DNA from: Listeria ivanovii subsp. ivanovii | GTDB lineage: Bacteria; Bacillota; Bacilli; Lactobacillales; Listeriaceae | NCBI RefSeq assembly: GCF_900187025.1 | Contig: NZ_LT906478.1 | Span: 790,001 to 854,000, forward strand | DNA: 64,000 bases | Reading direction: 5' to 3' | Shown here: one piece after another, positions 62,559-64,000 of the stretch | Numbering within the stretch: position 1 is the stretch's first letter | How the letters are laid out: the number at the start of each line of letters is the position of its first letter | The notes under the pieces: model-generated | Database searches by the model: none | What the model saw: the letters and a program-made list of their open reading frames with translations, nothing else | Told to the model about the DNA's origin: nothing | Translations under genes and position numbers: made by a program

Positions 62559-64000
62559 CTTGGCAAAACTATTTGAAAGTTTGGCAGGAAGCTGATTTGT
62601 CAGATGATTGGAAAGCTGAATTAAAGCAAGTGGAAACAGAACAAGAACGCTTTGATGGTTACTTAACTTTTGGCACTGGTGGTATGCGCGGAAAAATGGG
62701 CATTGGTTCTAAAAGAATGAACATTTTTACGATTAGAAGAGTGGCTCGGGCGCTTGGTGAATATGTCGTGGCAAACGGAGGAGCAGACAGTGGTGTTGCC
62801 ATTGCTTATGACTCGAGAAATAATTCGAGCCTATTTGCAAAAGAGACAGCGAAGGTTCTTTCGGCGCTAAGTGTGCGCGTCTATCTTTCCGATGCGATTC
62901 GACCAACTCCAGCATTATCATTTTGCGTGCGAGAAAAAGCTGCATTTGCAGGCGTCGTTATTACCGCAAGCCACAATCCATCTATTTATAATGGTTTTAA
63001 AGTATATGATAAAAATGGTTGCCAAATAACTTTAGGTGCTGCTGAGGAAATTGCTACGTACCTAGAGCGGGTAATGAATATTTTTACAATCCCGATTCGC
63101 GAACTTCCTAACCTGTTCGTTACGCCCCTTGGAAAAGAAATGGACGATGCGTATTTAAAAGCGCTTCAAAAAGTTGTTTTCCGGCCGGATCTACTAGCAG
63201 ACTATGGGAGAGAACTAACTGTTTGTTACACACCTTTACATGGGGCTGGAAAAGAACTTGTCATGCGAGGGCTTACTGAAAACGGCTTTTCAAATGTAGC
63301 AATTGTACCAGAACAAAGTGAGCCGGATGGTAACTTTTTAACGGTAGTTTCGCCAAATCCGGAAGAAGCAAATAGTTTCGAACTTGCTAAAAAACAAGCC
63401 AAGAATATCCAAGCTGACATTATTTTAGCAACCGATCCTGATGCAGATCGTCTCGGAGTAGCAGTTTTAACTAAAAATGGCGAGTATCTAATTTTGACTG
63501 GAAATCAGTTAGGCGCGTTGTTACTTGATTATATTTTAGCTGCGAAAGCCAATTTAACATCAGAAGATACGATGATTAATACGATTGTAACTGGAGACTT
63601 GGGCGGGAAAATTGCGACTGAATACGGCATTAACCATATTCAAACACTGACTGGTTTTAAATTCATCGGTGAAAAAATCGCGGAGATGGAACAAGGACAG
63701 GAGCGGTTTGTCTTCGGTTATGAAGAAAGTTATGGCTATTTAATCGCGCCGTTTGTTCGTGATAAAGATGCAGTCCAAGCGGCATTACTCGTGTCGGAAA
63801 TGGCTCTTTACTATAAAAAAAAAGGCACTACCTTGCTGCAGAAATTAACCCTTTTATATGAAAAATATGGATATCACGAAGAATTGTTGCATACAATAAC
63901 ACTCGAAAGCGTTAATGGGAAAGAGAAGATGACCCAAGTAATGGAAATGTTACGTAAGCAGCCAATGTTTATTCCAGAGATAAGCGTAATGGAAGATTTT
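62555..64000 (+). CDS. Phosphoglucomutase/phosphomannomutase, 3' end beyond window
   Basis: The frame is open from ATG 62555 to the window end, 482 codons. The family is alpha-D-phosphohexomutase: GTGGMRGKMGIG near residue 40, the phosphoserine loop VITASHNPSIYNGFKVYDKNG near 136-157, the metal loop ATDPDADRLGVAV near 305, and the sugar-binding FGYEESYGYL near 387 (E-E-S). Compared with the usual length (about 550-580), roughly 70-100 residues are missing past the edge. It would take the sugar 1-phosphate made by GH130 to the 6-phosphate. The start overlaps the previous stop by 4 nt, showing translational coupling. Confidence 0.94.
   Translation, partial: MTWQNYLKVWQEADLSDDWKAELKQVETEQERFDGYLTFGTGGMRGKMGIGSKRMNIFTIRRVARALGEYVVANGGADSGVAIAYDSRNNSSLFAKETAKVLSALSVRVYLSDAIRPTPALSFCVREKAAFAGVVITASHNPSIYNGFKVYDKNGCQITLGAAEEIATYLERVMNIFTIPIRELPNLFVTPLGKEMDDAYLKALQKVVFRPDLLADYGRELTVCYTPLHGAGKELVMRGLTENGFSNVAIVPEQSEPDGNFLTVVSPNPEEANSFELAKKQAKNIQADIILATDPDADRLGVAVLTKNGEYLILTGNQLGALLLDYILAAKANLTSEDTMINTIVTGDLGGKIATEYGINHIQTLTGFKFIGEKIAEMEQGQERFVFGYEESYGYLIAPFVRDKDAVQAALLVSEMALYYKKKGTTLLQKLTLLYEKYGYHEELLHTITLESVNGKEKMTQVMEMLRKQPMFIPEISVMEDF

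Noticed and set aside
1..64000. CRISPR arrays, tRNA or rRNA genes, prophage or insertion sequences
   Set aside because: No regularly spaced repeats, cloverleaf or rRNA signatures, integrase or transposase reading frames were seen. Surface-protein loci look accessory but carry no mobility genes.

Overview
The window is AT-rich Firmicute chromosome and almost certainly Listeria, most likely L. monocytogenes or a very close PrfA-carrying relative. The reasons are a hexose-phosphate transporter gene (hpt) behind a perfect PrfA box, three LPXTG-anchored LRR or adhesin loci, the LMCA1-type calcium ATPase, and a LacI/ABC/GH13/GH130/phosphomannomutase operon of the Listeria type. No rRNA, tRNA, CRISPR array, prophage or intact insertion sequence was seen.

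Layout. 1-9.3 kb: small membrane protein, FabK-like flavoprotein, VOC protein, a P2-type calcium ATPase with a downstream partner gene, GNAT, a lipoprotein, and a MerR/aldo-keto reductase pair with a textbook 19-bp-spacer MerR promoter. 9.3-14.9 kb: accessory surface-protein island with a 1058-residue LRR/Ig-repeat LPXTG protein and a divergent MSCRAMM-like LPXTG adhesin broken by an in-frame stop inside a long palindrome. 15-27.5 kb: AlkZ-like glycosylase, HMG-CoA reductase, sugar acetyltransferase, Na/Pi symporter, NifJ, class III fructose-bisphosphatase, AEC permease, PsiE. 27.5-35 kb: ABC exporter that appears to start at AUU, PrfA-driven hpt with a 300-nt leader, drug-efflux MFS with its MarR regulator, LysR and a divergent EamA permease. 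35-44.4 kb: LMCA1-like ATPase, a frameshifted HAD phosphatase, DUF1294, RidA, a SAM-I riboswitch with a MetE-C-like enzyme, a short UvrC-like nuclease behind a LexA-like box, and a glutamine-type ABC importer. 44.5-48.6 kb: tandem LRR/MucBP LPXTG genes, the second being a pseudogene (start codon deleted and +1 frameshift). 48.6-54.7 kb: sigma-B-like promoter with a 48-residue ORF, TetR with paired SMR pumps, ddl-murF, esterase. 54.7-64 kb: LacI regulator divergent from a seven-gene sugar operon that runs off the window end.

How genes work together. The last operon imports an oligosaccharide (lipoprotein plus two permeases, no ATPase encoded), cleaves it with a GH130 phosphorylase and a GH13 enzyme, and passes the sugar 1-phosphate to a hexose phosphomutase. 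The GH130 protein matches my memory of the L. innocua beta-1,2-mannobiose phosphorylase, so beta-1,2-mannoside use is the leading hypothesis. hpt feeds host hexose phosphates to the cell under PrfA control. MarR probably controls both itself and the MFS pump through a shared motif. TetR probably controls the SMR pair through a palindrome just before its ribosome binding site.

The window carries an unusual density of recent-looking lesions: a nonsense codon in an adhesin, a 2-nt insertion in a HAD phosphatase, a doubly broken LRR gene and an Xre remnant. Three of the four are single small events that comparison with other isolates should resolve.
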